This document shows positions 1 to 11,330 of a DNA stretch of 64,000 nucleotides, in pieces. Within the stretch, counting starts at the first letter, position 1, and each line of letters begins with the position of its first letter. The notes below the pieces were generated by a model. The model was not told the origin of the DNA, did no database searches, and saw only the letters and a program-made list of their open reading frames with translations. The stretch covers positions 127,020,937-127,084,936 of the forward strand of contig NC_134538.1 of the NCBI RefSeq assembly GCF_050624435.1, read 5' to 3'. The stretch comes from Tenrec ecaudatus. Lineage: Eukaryota; Chordata; Mammalia; Afrosoricida; Tenrecidae. The translations under genes were made by a program, and so were the position numbers.

Positions 1-577
1 TTCTACCTACATAAATGAATTATCTAAAAGAAACAATTTCATAGATACCAAAAGCAGATTAGAGTTTAAAAGGGGTTGGGGGAGCGAGGAATGATAAATC
101 ATGCTTAATTGGTTCAGAAAATCTGTTCTGGGTAATCAAGTTATAATCATAATGCCACCGAGATGTGCATATGAAAATTAATTAAATGGCACATTTTATG
201 GTTTATTTATTTCACCACAAAAACTGCATTAAAATGTGCTGAAAAAATGGCTGATACACAAGTCTATACGGTAAATTGATTTTAAAAGGACACCGTGATG
301 GTTAATGTCAACTTAGCTACACCATGATTCTTAGTATGATGCCATTACACTCTGTATGGTGAACCGATGTAAGGAGAGTCCTTGGTGTGGCCTACATCCA
401 ATAGACTAACCTGCATCCAGCTTTTCATCCTCTGACCTCAGGTTCTTGGGGCTAGAACCAGCTGCCTTCCGCCGTCGACCAGCTCTGGGTCTGTCAGCGT
501 CTGCAACCACATGAACCCAGAAAAGCCTCCAGTGTCCATAACTGAGACGCCTGTTTCTTGAAATAAATCTCTGTGCA
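1..577. other. intergenic, no gene recognised
   Basis: AT-rich sequence without a convincing coding frame. The part from about 297 to 570 has the look of an old, diverged interspersed repeat, but I cannot name its family. Confidence 0.4.
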
Positions 578-748
578 TTGGGTCAGGGGAAAGGACGGCC
601 CTGGACATGATGGGTTACCAGTGGCTGTAACAATGGGCTTAAGCATAAGAACAATTGTGGGGATGGTGCCGAACTGGGTGATGTGTCCTTCGATGGTACA
701 TAGGGTCGATAGGAGTTGGAACCTACTACTTGGCACCCAGCGACTATT
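578..748 (+). repeat. RTE LINE, 3'-end fragment
   Basis: This stretch follows the 3' end of the afrotherian RTE LINE: a 'GGCTGTAACAATGGGCT' block, then a 'CATAGGGTCG' block and 'GGAACCTACTA'. The same order appears in the better preserved copy near 24,210-24,340. The small open frames across it are remnants or chance. Confidence 0.7.
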
Positions 749-1789
749 GATGGATGTGTCTGCTTCCCTGGTTTTGCTCACCTTGAGAACCAGACTAAAG
801 CGATGGTAGTGTGGTGTGACTGCATGGAGAGCATCTGTAATAGACATGATTAAGAGACACCATGTGGTGGAGGGAGAATGAGCAAATGGGAGCTCTCAGC
901 TTTTCGGCACAATTTTTCTATAAAGCTAAGATCGCTCTAAAAAACAAAGTCCATCATCACTCCTTGACCTTTTGGTTAAGATCAAGTGTAAAAATAAAGT
1001 CTGTCCTTCCCCTGGCCTTGCTCCCCAGTTAAGGCAGTTCTTCCAACTATGGGAGCCATTCCCAGCCATCCCTCCCCCACTACCTCCAGATAGCACAGTG
1101 CCCTATTTGCTTAGGTATACAACGAATGTTTGCTTATTTGAATTGAAATCAGTTCAGTTTTATCGTGTCAGATTCTTTTCAAATGACTTCACTTTCATAA
1201 TCTTTGTGTAGTTCCTGTTTTAACATTATGACAGAGCTACAATTTTGACCAACTGTCTAAAATTTCTGGCAGTCCCTATTTCTGGACCATAATGTATTTG
1301 CTTTCAAATCCCATTGCTAGATTGGATGTTACAAGAGGGTTTGGCTTGGGATGTTCTGTTACCTGCTTGAAACATAACTGTAATTCTCCTCCACCCACCC
1401 CGCCCTTTCCCAAAGAAATGCAAAATTGCAACCACACTAAAGAGTGTGTACACTAGAATTTATTCAAATGGAGAACAGAATTCACACACACAAATATTCC
1501 TGAAAGCTTGATGATCCCCATCTCTTCTAAGATCTTTTTTTAGGCAGTTTATCAGGAATGTTTCCCAATTGCCATTTGGCTTTTCCTTTCTGCTGAGAAC
1601 ACAATCTACACAGTCTTCAGAGGGGCTTGGGTTCTCTAGGGACCTGGAGCATAAGTTTCATTAACTCCATAGAAATCTTCCTTTAGATAAGGAGAGAAAA
1701 CTAAATGTTAATATAAGCAACCTCCTGAAAAACCTTGAAATTTAAATTAATAGGATTCTCACAACTATAGCTATTTTTTTGGTCATGGT
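749..1789. other. intergenic, nothing recognised
   Basis: No gene, RNA or clear repeat found. The short open frames here show no family resemblance and no splice context. Confidence 0.4.
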
Positions 1790-2600
1790 GAATATATTGG
1801 TTTTCTATTGCTGCTGACACATGTAACTACATAAAACAGTACAAATACGTGCTTAGATAGTGTGGAGGGTTAAGCACTCCACCAGCCAAAAATCTGGTGA
1901 TTCAAACTTTCCCAACAACACCTTGGAAGACTGACCTGGAGCTCTGCTTCCAGACGGTCACAGCCATGAAAACCCTAGGAAGCAGTTCTTGGCCCCCATG
2001 GTAATAGCATGAGTCAGAATGAGCCCAATGGTAATTAATAACAAAAACAAAACAAGTCACAAATTTACTATCTTATAGTTCCTAAGTTTATCAATCCCAA
2101 ATTCTGCTTCATTGGACTGAAGTCAAAGTATCCATAGGTGGGTTCCTTCAGAAACTCCCGTGGGTGTTGGGGGGAGTCGTTGGTTTCCCTGTCTTTTCCA
2201 CCTTCCAGAGGGGGCCCACATTCCTTGACTTGTGGCATCCCTCCTCAGCCCAGCAATGGCCAGGCCAGTGTTTCTCATAGCAAATCACCCTGACACTGAC
2301 TTTTCTGCCTCCCTCCTCCACCTGACTCAGAATGGGCTCAATGGCAGCGGGGTGGGTGTTTTTTTTTTTTTTGTCTTTATTTTGTGAGTACATGGGATGC
2401 CCCCAGATAATCCCAGGCAATCTCCACTGTAAAGCCAGCTGATCAGCCACCATCGTTCTATGTGCTACTTTAACTCCCCTTGGCATGCACAAGAAGCATG
2501 GTCACAGGTTTCAGAAATGAGGTCGTGACTTCCTTGGGAGGACGTTAATCTGCTAACAACAGTAGACAAGCTATTTGAATACCACGCTTTTGGTTTCCAG
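1790..2600. repeat. ancient interspersed repeat, split by a SINE
   Basis: The order of phrases ('TTCTATTGCTGCTG', 'CACAAATTTACTATCTTATAG', then a 'CATTCCTTGACTTGTGGC' block and 'CCCAGATAATCCCAGGCAA') is that of an old dispersed repeat common in placental genomes. An AfroSINE-like copy separates its two halves. I do not assign a family name. Confidence 0.5.
1866..2035 (+). repeat. AfroSINE-like SINE
   Basis: It has the central 'TTCCAGACGGTCACAGCC..GAAAACCCTA' body and the tail 'ATGAGTCAGAATGAGCCCAATGG' equivalent of AfroSINEs. It is diverged and interrupts an older repeat. Confidence 0.6.
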
Positions 2601-2915
2601 GAAGAACAACAAAGGGGGAGTTTTCATAGGCAGGACTCTATCAGACCCAAGAGGAAAGACATCATGATACTGGCATGGATGGTGACATCAGGGATGCCTC
2701 AACAAACAGCCCCGTCATCTTACCTACAGGAAATTTCACCACAAAGCCTCACCCAAAGAGAGTTTCCAGGTTACTTTTGAGGTTCCCACTCTTAAATATG
2801 AAGAGGCAAATCCAGGTAAGACCAACAAAAAGCTTTAACCACTAAAACAAACGGAAGAAATGTGATGAAAGCTGAGCTATGAAGAAAAGAAAACCTCTGT
2901 GTCTTCAAGAAGCCT

Positions 2916-3085
2916 GGGGTTGGGGCTTGGGTTACTAGCCACAAGGTGAGAGGTTCAATCCCCCACCCCACCCCTGGCACAGCTCTAAAGGAAAGCGATG
3001 AAGCTATTTGCTCCTGTTACAATTTGCAGTGTTTGAAATGTATAGAGTTGCCCTGTGTCAGAGCGACTTGATGGCAGTGGCTGGC
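2916..3085 (+). repeat. AfroSINE, diverged
   Basis: The tRNA-like box region reads 'GGTTCAATCCCCCAC'. It is followed by 'GATGAAGCTATTTGCTCCTGT' and the end motif 'GACTTGATGGCAGTGG'. A second copy follows 20 bases downstream in the same orientation. Confidence 0.7.
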
Positions 3086-3102
3086 TTTAATGGATAGTGA
3101 GG

Positions 3103-3281
3103 GAGCCCTGCTGCTACAGTGAGTTCCGCATTGGACTGCTAAATACAAGATCAGAAGTTCAAATCCACCAGCCACTCTGAGGGAGAAAAACCAAGCTCCC
3201 TGCTCGCATAAAATACACAGTCTCAGAAATACTACACTCGGTTGCTATGAGTCAGAATTGACGGCACTGGGTTTGGTTTGG
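3103..3281 (+). repeat. AfroSINE
   Basis: It starts with the typical 'GGGAGCCCTG' head, has the B-box-like 'AGTTCAAATCCACCAGCC', and ends in 'GCTATGAGTCAGAATTGACGG'. The full plan of the family is visible. Confidence 0.85.
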
Positions 3282-3534
3282 TTAGGGCTTAGTGCCTTCA
3301 GAGAGAATGAATTCTTTCAATGCACCCCTGACATAAAAATTGAAAGCTATAACACTTTCCCCCCCTGGAATGGGATAAATCTGGGATCTTGGGAAAATAG
3401 GAGGGCCCAGAACAATGGTCAAAAAAAACCCCGGAGAACTGAGTTCAAAGAGAAGATTTCATCATTTCTAGAAAAAAAAAATCACAACTCCTGCTCAAAG
3501 GTTCAGGAATCCAAATGGGTCTCGATTTCTAACT

Positions 3535-4252
3535 AGGATACTCTGAGAAATAAGGGACGTGGCTGCATGACTCACGAGGTGTCAAAGGTCATCAGAACAA
3601 AAAAAAATATCATTGTGAATGAGGGGGAGTGCGGAGTGGAGACCCAAAGCCCATTTGTAGGCCACTGGACATCCCCTTACAGAAGGGTCTCGGGGAGAAA
3701 ACAAGCCAGTCAGGGTGTGATGTAGCAATGAAGAAAAATACAACTTTCCTCTAGTTCCTAAATGCTTCCTCCTCTCCCCACCCCTATCATGATCCCAATT
3801 CTACCTTACAAGTCTGGCTAGTCCAGAGGATGTACACTGGTACAGATAGGAACTGGAAACACAGGGAATCCAGGGCGGATGATCCCTTTAGGACCAGTGG
3901 TGCTAGTGGTGATACTGGGAGGGTGGAGGGAGGATGGGTTGGAAAGGGGAAATCAACTACAAGGATCTACATATAACCTCCTCCCTGGGGGATGGACAAC
4001 AGAAAAGTGGGTGAAGGGAGACGTCAGACAGTGTAAGCTATGACAAAATAATAATTTATAAATTATCTAGGGTTCATGAGGGGGGAGCGGGGCGGGAGGG
4101 GGAAAATGAGCTGATGCCAGGGGCTTAGGTGGAGAGCAAATATTGTGAGAATGATGAGGACAATGAATGTACAAATGTGCTCTACACAATTGATGTGTGT
4201 ATGGATTGTGATAAGGGTTGTCTGCACGCCTAATAAAGTGATTTTAAAAAAG
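3535..4252 (+). mobile_element. L1 3'-UTR end, 5'-truncated
   Basis: Collinear with the last 750 bases of the L1 at 19,073-23,663, from the 'CACGAGGTGTCAAAGG' block to the terminal 'CCTAATAAAGTGATTTT' and A-rich tail. It is a 5'-truncated copy, noticeably diverged from that L1, so probably from an older subfamily. Confidence 0.85.
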
Positions 4253-5190
4253 GAAAGAAAGAAGGGGCATGGAGCAATGTTTTCAGTTTCTGAGGAAGAT
4301 TCCAATTTAGAATTCTAAACCCAATCAAATCCTAAATCAAATGTGTGTGAAGAATAAGGACATTTCCAGGCTTGCCAGTCTTCTAAATATTACCCACCAC
4401 CCCACACCCTTCCTGAGGAAACTCATGGACAGAGGATGGACTCCATCGAAAGAAGTGTCTAAACCAAGAAACAGGAAGACAGCCCTAGGAAAGGAGGCCC
4501 CCTGGGGAGGCAAAGAGAACCCATAGGGCGGTGGTAGGGACAGGTTTAGTGATGTCACACAAAGAGACAAGACACAACTGGATTGTAGCTGCTGCCATGA
4601 TTCTGAGATAGGCTTCTTCAAGATGAAATGGACTAAATGCCTGATTTTCAGGAATGTGTTGAATGGAGACTTAGACATAAGCTAGAAAAGAGTTTGGGGT
4701 TAAAATGGGATACATATTAGTAATCATGCAAAACTAAGCCAATGACACCCTTGAATAAACAAGCAAGCAATAAAATTAAAATGCAAGTGAACACACACAC
4801 ACATGCCCAGAGGAAATACAAAGCATGGTTTACAGATGGATCTGTTGGAACTCAAAGCATAATTATACTGTGAAGAGTACTATTGCCACTCTGGCGGTTT
4901 AACCCGAGGTTAGGTGTGCACTGGGAAGGTGGAGGAACAGAGAGCCCAGGTCTTTGTCGTGCCGGGAACACAGGAGCAGAAGCCAAACCCACATCTCACA
5001 AAATAAGCAACCTGGGAAAAGCAGAAACAGAAATGCACGAGGCTTCTTGAGAGACCTGAACATCAAAGAATCCACTAAGAGATTAGAAAGTGGTTGCCTT
5101 TGAAAAAGGAAAATGGAGCTCAAAAATAAAGTACAAAAACACACCTCACTACTATGGAGTCAGTTGTGACTCATGAGGGTGCCTGTAACA
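4253..5190. other. intergenic, nothing recognised
   Basis: No gene or clear repeat apart from a short CA run near 4,790-4,803 and an AfroSINE-like scrap near 5,147-5,185. Confidence 0.4.
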
Positions 5191-5192
5191 GA

Positions 5193-5388
5193 AAGCTGTT
5201 GTTGTTGTTGTTGTTGTTAGGTACCATCAAGTCTGTTCTAATTCAGCACCCCGAGTACAACAGAACAAAACAGCCCCTAGTCCTGTGCCCTCCTCACAAT
5301 TATTCTTGTTTGAGCCCATTGAGGCAGCCCTGTGTCCATTGATCTTGCTGAAGGCCTTCCTCTTCTCCATTGCCCTTTTACTTGTGTC
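5193..5388 (-). repeat. RTE LINE 3' end, with (GTT)n terminus
   Basis: It begins with a GTT trinucleotide run (5,196-5,218), the complement of the AAC-rich RTE terminus. 'AGGTACCATCAAGTCTG' and a block around 'CCTCACAATTATTCTTG' follow in the order of the family's reverse complement. Confidence 0.75.
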
Positions 5389-6685
5389 TCATTGACTATA
5401 AAAAGGCCTTCGACTGTATGGACCACAGCAAATGATGGATAACCTTGAGAGGAATTGGAATCCCAGAACACTGTATTGTACTCATGTGGAAACTGCACAT
5501 GGATCAAGAGGCAATTGTGTGAAAAAGAAAATACTGCAAGGCTTAAAATCAGGAAAGGTGTGCATCAGGGTTGCAGCCTCCCAGCACACTTACTCAATTT
5601 GTGTGCTGAGCAAACACTCAGAGAAGCTGGATTAGATGAAGAAGAATGTGACATCAGGGTTGGAGGAAGGCTATGAACAACCTGTGAGAATCAGATGACA
5701 CAGAAAGTGCGGAGGACGTGCAGCACTTGCTGATGAAGATCAAGGATTGCAGCCTTCATTATGGACTACAACTCAATGTAAAGAAAACCCCAAATCCTGA
5801 CTTCTGGACTAATTGGTAACATCATGATAAAGGAGAAAAGATTAACGTTGTCACAGATTTTGTCTTGTTTGGATCCACAATCAGTGCTCATGGAAGCAGG
5901 AGTCAAAAGGTCAAATGATGCATGGCATTCAATACATCGGCTGCACAGATCCCTTTAAGGCAGTGAAAAGCAGGGATGCTATTTTGAGAACTAAGATGTG
6001 CCCGCCTCAAGCCAGGGTGTTTTCTTTCTTTTTATAACATTTTATTAGGGACTCATACAACTCTTATCACAATTGATACATATACATACATCAATTGTAT
6101 AAAGCACATCCATACATTCCCTGCCCCAATCATTCTCAAAGCATTTGCTCTCCACTTAAGCCCTTTGCATCAGGTCCTCTTTGTTTTTCCCCCTCCCTCC
6201 CTGCTCCCCCCTCCCTCATGTGCCCTTGGTAATTTATACATCGTTATTTTGTCATATCTTGCCCTATCCGGAGTCTCCCTTCCCCCCTTCCCTGCCGTCC
6301 CTCTCCCAGGGAGGAGGTCACATGTGGGTCCTTGTAATCAGTTCCCCCTTTCCAACCCACTCACCCTCCACTCTCCCAGCATCACCCCCCACACCCTTGG
6401 TCCTGAAGGTATTATCCAAAGCCAGGGTATTTTCAATCACTTCCTATACATAGGAAACTTGGACATTGACTAAAGGAGCGAGAAGAAGAATTGATGCATT
6501 TGAAATATGGCAAAGAATGTTTGAAGTGCCATGTCTTGTTCCAAAACAAACAAACATGTCTTGGAAATATAGCCAGAATGTTCCTTAGAAGCAAGGGTGG
6601 CAAGACTTCATTTCTGGTACCTTGGACATGTTGTCAGGAGACACCAGCCAGTCCCTAGAGAAGGACATGATACTTTGCTTTCAGC
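5386..6685 (+). repeat. RTE LINE, reverse transcriptase remnant, split by an L1
   Basis: Translated pieces give an RTE reverse transcriptase: 'DYKKAFDCMDHS' near 5,393-5,430, then a 'GKVCIRVAAS/KGVHQGCSLPAHLLNLCAE' region in shifted frames near 5,550-5,620. The 3' part resumes after 6,434 ('ATTGATGCATTTGAAATATGG'). The frame is broken many times. An L1 3' end sits at 6,025-6,418. It lies tail to tail with oppositely oriented RTE pieces on both sides. Confidence 0.8.
6025..6418 (-). mobile_element. L1 3' end inserted in RTE
   Basis: Reverse-oriented L1 terminus starting with 'AACATTTTATTAGGGACTCA' and running to the 'CCTTGGTCCTGAAGGT' block. A 16-base target duplication flanks it: AAGCCAGGGTGTTTTC at 6,009-6,024 and AAGCCAGGGTATTTTC at 6,419-6,434, with one mismatch. 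The duplication shows it landed in an existing RTE copy. Confidence 0.9.
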
Positions 6686-7159
6686 TGTGATCCGTCTGAC
6701 ATCAGCAATGATACCTCTTGTTCCACCTGCTCTTCTGAATCTAGCTCAAACCTCTGGCAGTTCCATATTGTCAATATGCTATTGCAAACTTTGTTGGATG
6801 ATCTTCAGCCAAATTTTACTTGGATGTGATATCAATGATACTGATCTGTAGTTTGAGCATTCTGTTGGATCACTTTTCTTTGGGATATGTGCAAATATGG
6901 ATCTCTTCCAATCATTTGGCTAAGTAGCTGTCTTCCAAATTTCTTGGCATAGACAAGTGAGTGCTTCCAGTGCTTCATCAGCTTGCTGAAACATTTCAGT
7001 TGGTATTCCATCAATTCCTGGAGCCTTGCTCTTTGGATAATGTTTTCAGTGCAGTTTGAACTTCTTCCTTCAGCCCCATTGGTTCTTGCTCATATGGTAC
7101 CTCCTGAAATGTTGGAGTGTTGACCTTTTTCAGTTCAGTGACTGTATTCTTTCCATCTT

Positions 7160-7446
7160 AATTTGTTAAACAGTTGTATTGGGGCATAATCCACGTAACA
7201 TACAATTCAGTAGTTCGATCACATCAGGAAGAGTTGTATAATCATTACCACAAACAAATGGTCAAATATTGTCTTCTTTCTTGTACTATTGTTATTCGCT
7301 CCCCATAGCCCCTCAACCTTCTCTGCCACACCCCCAAGAAACCATTCATCCAGTGACTATATCTATAGTCTCTCATCCTGAGTATCATATATTGAAAAGC
7401 ATACAAAGACAAAGAAACAAAAGCTAACAAAAATACCAAAATAAAA
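7160..7446 (-). repeat. older L1-like fragment inserted in RTE
   Basis: The block starts 'CAGTTGTATTGGGGCATAAT..CATACAATTCAGTAGTTC'. It resembles mammalian L1 3'-end sequence and recurs at 16,690-16,830. 'TTTCCATCTT' occurs on both sides (near 7,151 and 7,447), a likely target duplication. Confidence 0.55.
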
Positions 7447-7767
7447 TTTCCATCTTCTTTTGCTGTTTCCTGTATCATTCAATATTTTGCCCACAGAATC
7501 TTTCAGTACTGCCACTTGAGGCTTGAATTTTTTTTTTTTTTGAGTTCTTTCAATCTCAGATATGCTGAGCATGATCTTCCTTTTTCAGCTTTCTAACTTG
7601 AGATCTTTGGCTATTTCACTATATTTGATTTTGCCTTTTTGAGCTGGCCTTTGAAAGTTTTTGGTCAGCACTTTGATTTCATCATTTCTTCCACTTGCTA
7701 CTTTAAGATAAGAGCAGGTTTCAGAGTCTCTTCTGGGACCATTTGATCTTTTCCTTCCTGGTTTTTT

Positions 7768-8166
7768 TAAATTAATAAATATTTTTATTGGGGCTCATAC
7801 AACTCTTATCACAATCCATACATCAATTGAGCAAAGCTGCCTTATACATTTGTTGCCCTCGTCATTCTTTTTTTTTTTTGACATTTTATTAGGGACTCAC
7901 ACAACTCTTATCACAATCCATACATATACATACATCAATTGTATAAAGCATATCCATACATTCCCCACCCCAATCATTCTCAAAGCATTTGCTCTCCACT
8001 TAAGCCCTTTGCATCAGGTCCTCTGTTTTTTTTCCCCTCCCTCCCCGCTCCCCTCTCCCAATGTGTCCTTGGTAATTTATACATCATCCTCCCAATGTGT
8101 CCTTGGTAATTTATACATCATCCCCCCCCTTGGTAATTTATACATCATCCCCCCCCCTCCTTCCTG
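7768..8166 (-). mobile_element. two nested L1 3' ends
   Basis: One L1 terminus begins near 7,778 ('TTTTTATTGGGGCTCATAC'). A second complete terminus begins near 7,880 ('GACATTTTATTAGGGACTCA'). The second contains three tandem copies of a short unit around 'TTGGTAATTTATACATCATC' (8,068-8,150). 'CCTTCCTG' plus a T run stands on both sides. Confidence 0.8.
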
Positions 8167-9311
8167 TCTTTTTAAATGACCGTTTGCTTTCTTCATGAAT
8201 GATGGTCTTCGTGTCTTCCCGCAGCTCATCGGGTCTTCTGTCCTTAGTGTTCAGTGCAGCACATCTGGTCTTTAGATGTTTTTGAAATTCAGGTGGGATA
8301 GACTCAAGGTCCTATTTTAGTGCTTGTGGACATGTTTTAGTTTTCTTCAGCATCCACCTGAAAGTACATAGGAACAATTGATGATCTGTTCTACAATCAG
8401 CCTCTGGCCTGGTTTGAGCTGTTGATATTGAACTTCTCCGTCCTCTCTTCCTACAAATGTATTCCATCTGATTGATGCCTGTGTATTCCATCTGGAGACG
8501 GCCAAGTGTATAGTTGCTTTCTGTGCTGTAGAAAAAAAGTATTTGCAAAGAAGTCATTGTTCCTTTGAAATTCTATCACTCTCTCTCTTACTTTCTGTAA
8601 CACCAAGATCGTATATTCCAGCCACTCTTTCTTTGACTTTGTTTTCAACTTTTGCATTCCAATCTCTAATGATGATCAATGCATCTTTACTGCATGTTTC
8701 ATTAATTTGAGACTGAAGACATTCATAGAATTCTTCAATGTAGCTGGTGCAAAATTTTTAATAACAGTTGTATTGATTGGATTTCCTTGAATGTAAAAGG
8801 ATACGATCCTATCACAGACAGCATTGCACTTCAAGATAGATCTACAGATGTCCTTTTGAAGATGAATGCAACACTTTTCCTCTTGTTTCATTCCCAGCCT
8901 AATAAAGCGTATGATTTTCTGGTTCAAAGTGGCCAGTTCCAGTCTCTTTCAGCTCACTAATGGCTAGAATGCTGATTTTTATGCATTCCATTTTATTTTT
9001 AACAACTTGAAATTTTCCTAGATCCATACTTGGACACTTCAAATTCCAATTCTTAATTGATGTTTTCAGCGGTTTCTCCTCATTTTGAGTCATGGTCCAT
9101 GGGCACATGACAGTCCTGAAGGCCTTACTCCCACAGGCTTGACTCCATCCACAGCACTACGGCCAACCCTACTTTGAGACGGCAGCTCTTTCTCAGTCAT
9201 ATTTTGTGTGCCTTCCAACCAGAAGGGTTCATCTTTCGGCGCTATCTCTGACAATTTTCTGCTTCTATTCATTAGGTTGTCAGTAACAGATGATGTTTCA
9301 ATGCTATCCAC

Positions 9312-9490
9312 AGGATTGGTTTTATTTAATCATTTTATTGGGGGCTCCTACAACTCTTATCACCATCCATCCATCCATCCATTGTATGTCAAGCACATTT
9401 GTACATTGTTGCCATCATCATTTTCAAAACATCTTTCTACTTGAGCCCTTGGTATCAGTTCCTCTTTTTCCCCCCTCCTTGCTATCCATA
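9312..9490 (-). mobile_element. L1 3' end
   Basis: Reverse L1 terminus 'ATCATTTTATTGGGGGCTCC', with a CATC microsatellite expansion at 9,364-9,381, breaking the RTE sequence on either side. Confidence 0.85.
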
Positions 9491-9709
9491 GGGATTTCTG
9501 TGGCCAATTCCTCCAAAGTGGACAGCCCACTCATTCTCCGTAGTCTGTTCTTAGTCTGGAAGCTCTGCTGAAACCTGCTCACTGTGGGTGACCCTGCTGG
9601 CATTTGAAATCCCAGTGATGTAGCTTACAGCATCACAGCAACACACAAGCCAACACAGTATGACAAACTGACAGACAAGTGGTGGATGAGAGAATGCTAA
9701 AAATAGCAA

Positions 9710-9876
9710 AGAAACTCACTGCCGTCTAGTCCATTCTGACTCACAGTGACCCTATAAGGCAGGGTAGGACTGGCCCTGTGCATTTCGGAGAGTGGCTGGT
9801 GGTGTCCAACAGCTGATGGTGCTGCTGTTCGCAGCCCAACTCATAACACTGTGTCTGCAGGGCTCCTGGGGGGCGG
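9710..9876 (-). repeat. AfroSINE
   Basis: The reverse-complement tail 'ACTCACTGCCGTCTAGTCCA' is followed by 'GACCCTATAAGGCAGGG'. It ends at the head motif 'CAGGGCTCCTGG'. Confidence 0.8.
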
Positions 9877-9952
9877 GGCTAAGGACTGCTAATTAGTCCT
9901 GCTGGGACTACCTGACTCACTAGATTCGCCCAGTGATAACATTAAAATAAAG

Positions 9953-10276
9953 AATGAAGGGGGAACTGATTACAAGAATCTACATATAGCCTCCTCCCTG
10001 GGGGGTGGACAGCAGAGAAGAGGGTGGGGGAGATGTCAGACAGTGTAACATATGACAAAATAATAACAATTTATTAATTATGAAGGGTTCATGAGGTAGG
10101 GGGCAGTGAGGAGGGAGGGGGAAATGAGCAGCCGATATTAAGGATTCAAGTAGAAGGCAAATGTTTTGAGAATGATGATGGCAGCAAATGTACATATGTG
10201 CTTGACACAGTGGATGTATGTATGGACTGTGATAAGAATTGTATGAGCCCCCAATAAAATGATTTTTTTAAGTTAA
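9953..10276 (+). mobile_element. L1 3' end
   Basis: Forward copy of the last 320 bases of the L1 3' UTR, from 'GGGGGAACTGATTACA' to 'GAGCCCCCAATAAAATGATT' and an A-rich tail. Confidence 0.9.
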
Positions 10277-10407
10277 AAAAAAAGAATGAAAGCAAAATTG
10301 ACTAACTGTCGCATTTTACTTTTCTGGGAATACTGTGCAAATTAATGCTTATAATACATTATAAGCTCTTTGAAGAAGACTTACTTCAACTTCTTAATAC
10401 TGGGCTT

Positions 10408-10590
10408 CAGGACCCCTGGTGACATACTTGTTAAAGAAGCTAACCGAAAGGTGCGTACTTCTACCCCACCATCTTTGGGGGAGAAAGCTGGGGCGGTCAG
10501 CCTCTGCAACAGGACGGCCGTGAAAACTCGACAAGGTGGTTCTCCCCTGACCTAAGGGTGACTTTGAGTCTTGGGATTGACCTAAGGACT
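10408..10590 (+). repeat. AfroSINE
   Basis: Head 'GGACCCCTGGTGACATACT', then 'GCTAACCGAAAGGTGCG' and 'GGGGGAGAAAGCTGGGGC'. The 3' half is diverged. Confidence 0.7.
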
Positions 10591-11029
10591 GGTCTGTAAC
10601 CTATTTAGTATGTCCACTGGTTCCTAACATAGTTATATTGACATTACATGAACACACGCCTTTGTCTTTTCCAGATTTTAAATAGGATGTAATTGGATCC
10701 TCTCATTCACCCTTCTTATACCATTTTCCTACTTGATCACAATTCCACTTTGGATCTCCATCTGGGTTTTGTCTTTCAAACACCTGAAAAGAAGCCCTGT
10801 ATCTTTAAGATCGTTTGGGCTTGCTCAGCAAGCGCCTTACAAGGCTCAGGAGGAAAAAATGGACTAAACTTAACAGAAAAGAGAACCACCACTGACCAGA
10901 AATCAGCGACCAATGTTATCTTGACTGATCTGATTAGTAAAAGGATTGTGCTATGGATTTATTTTTCCTATTCACTTAAAATACTGTTTTAGGTATCTAC
11001 TATACATTGAGAATTATGCTGATAATAAA
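10591..11029. other. intergenic, nothing recognised
   Basis: AT-rich. No gene or repeat identified; the short open frame at 10,693-10,992 has no family likeness. Confidence 0.4.
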
Positions 11030-11155
11030 CACTTGTTGAACGCTTACCATGTGCTAGATTTTAATGGCTTTCCCTACTCCATGCCAGTTAATGATCACAG
11101 CCACGTTATGAAGTGACTGCTATTATTATTGTTCCCAGCTCGCCGACCAGGAAAA
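11030..11155 (+). repeat. MIR SINE
   Basis: The MIR-type order 'GTTGAACGCTTACCATGTGC' and 'ACTGCTATTATTATTGTTCCCA' is visible. It is old and diverged. Confidence 0.6.
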
Positions 11156-11164
11156 TGGGTAGAT

Positions 11165-11330
11165 TTCTGACTCACTCCATTGACGTCAAGTCAATTCTGA
11201 CTCATCGTGGCCCCATATAGACTGCATAGTAGTGCCGCATGTAGATGAAATCCAGTTTGTGAATTCTTTGGGGAGTGGCTGGGCAGGAACCTGAGTCAGT
11301 GCTGTGTATCACATCCCACGGCAGAGCAAC
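11165..11330 (-). repeat. AfroSINE, diverged
   Basis: The reverse tail 'TTGACGTCAAGTCAATTCTG' and 'ACTCATCGTGGCCCCATATAG' are clear. The rest is eroded. Confidence 0.6.

Larger units (their letters stand above)
6686..9690 (-). repeat. RTE LINE, long minus-strand copy with several insertions
   Basis: From 6,686 the sequence reads as the reverse complement of the RTE open reading frame. On the minus strand, 'GIDGIPTEMFQQADEALEALT'-like coding is visible near 6,960-7,020, and the upstream RTE coding region extends to about 9,690. Later insertions cut it at about 7,160-7,446, 7,768-8,166 and 9,312-9,490. About 2.1 kb of RTE sequence remains. The frame is heavily broken. Confidence 0.75.
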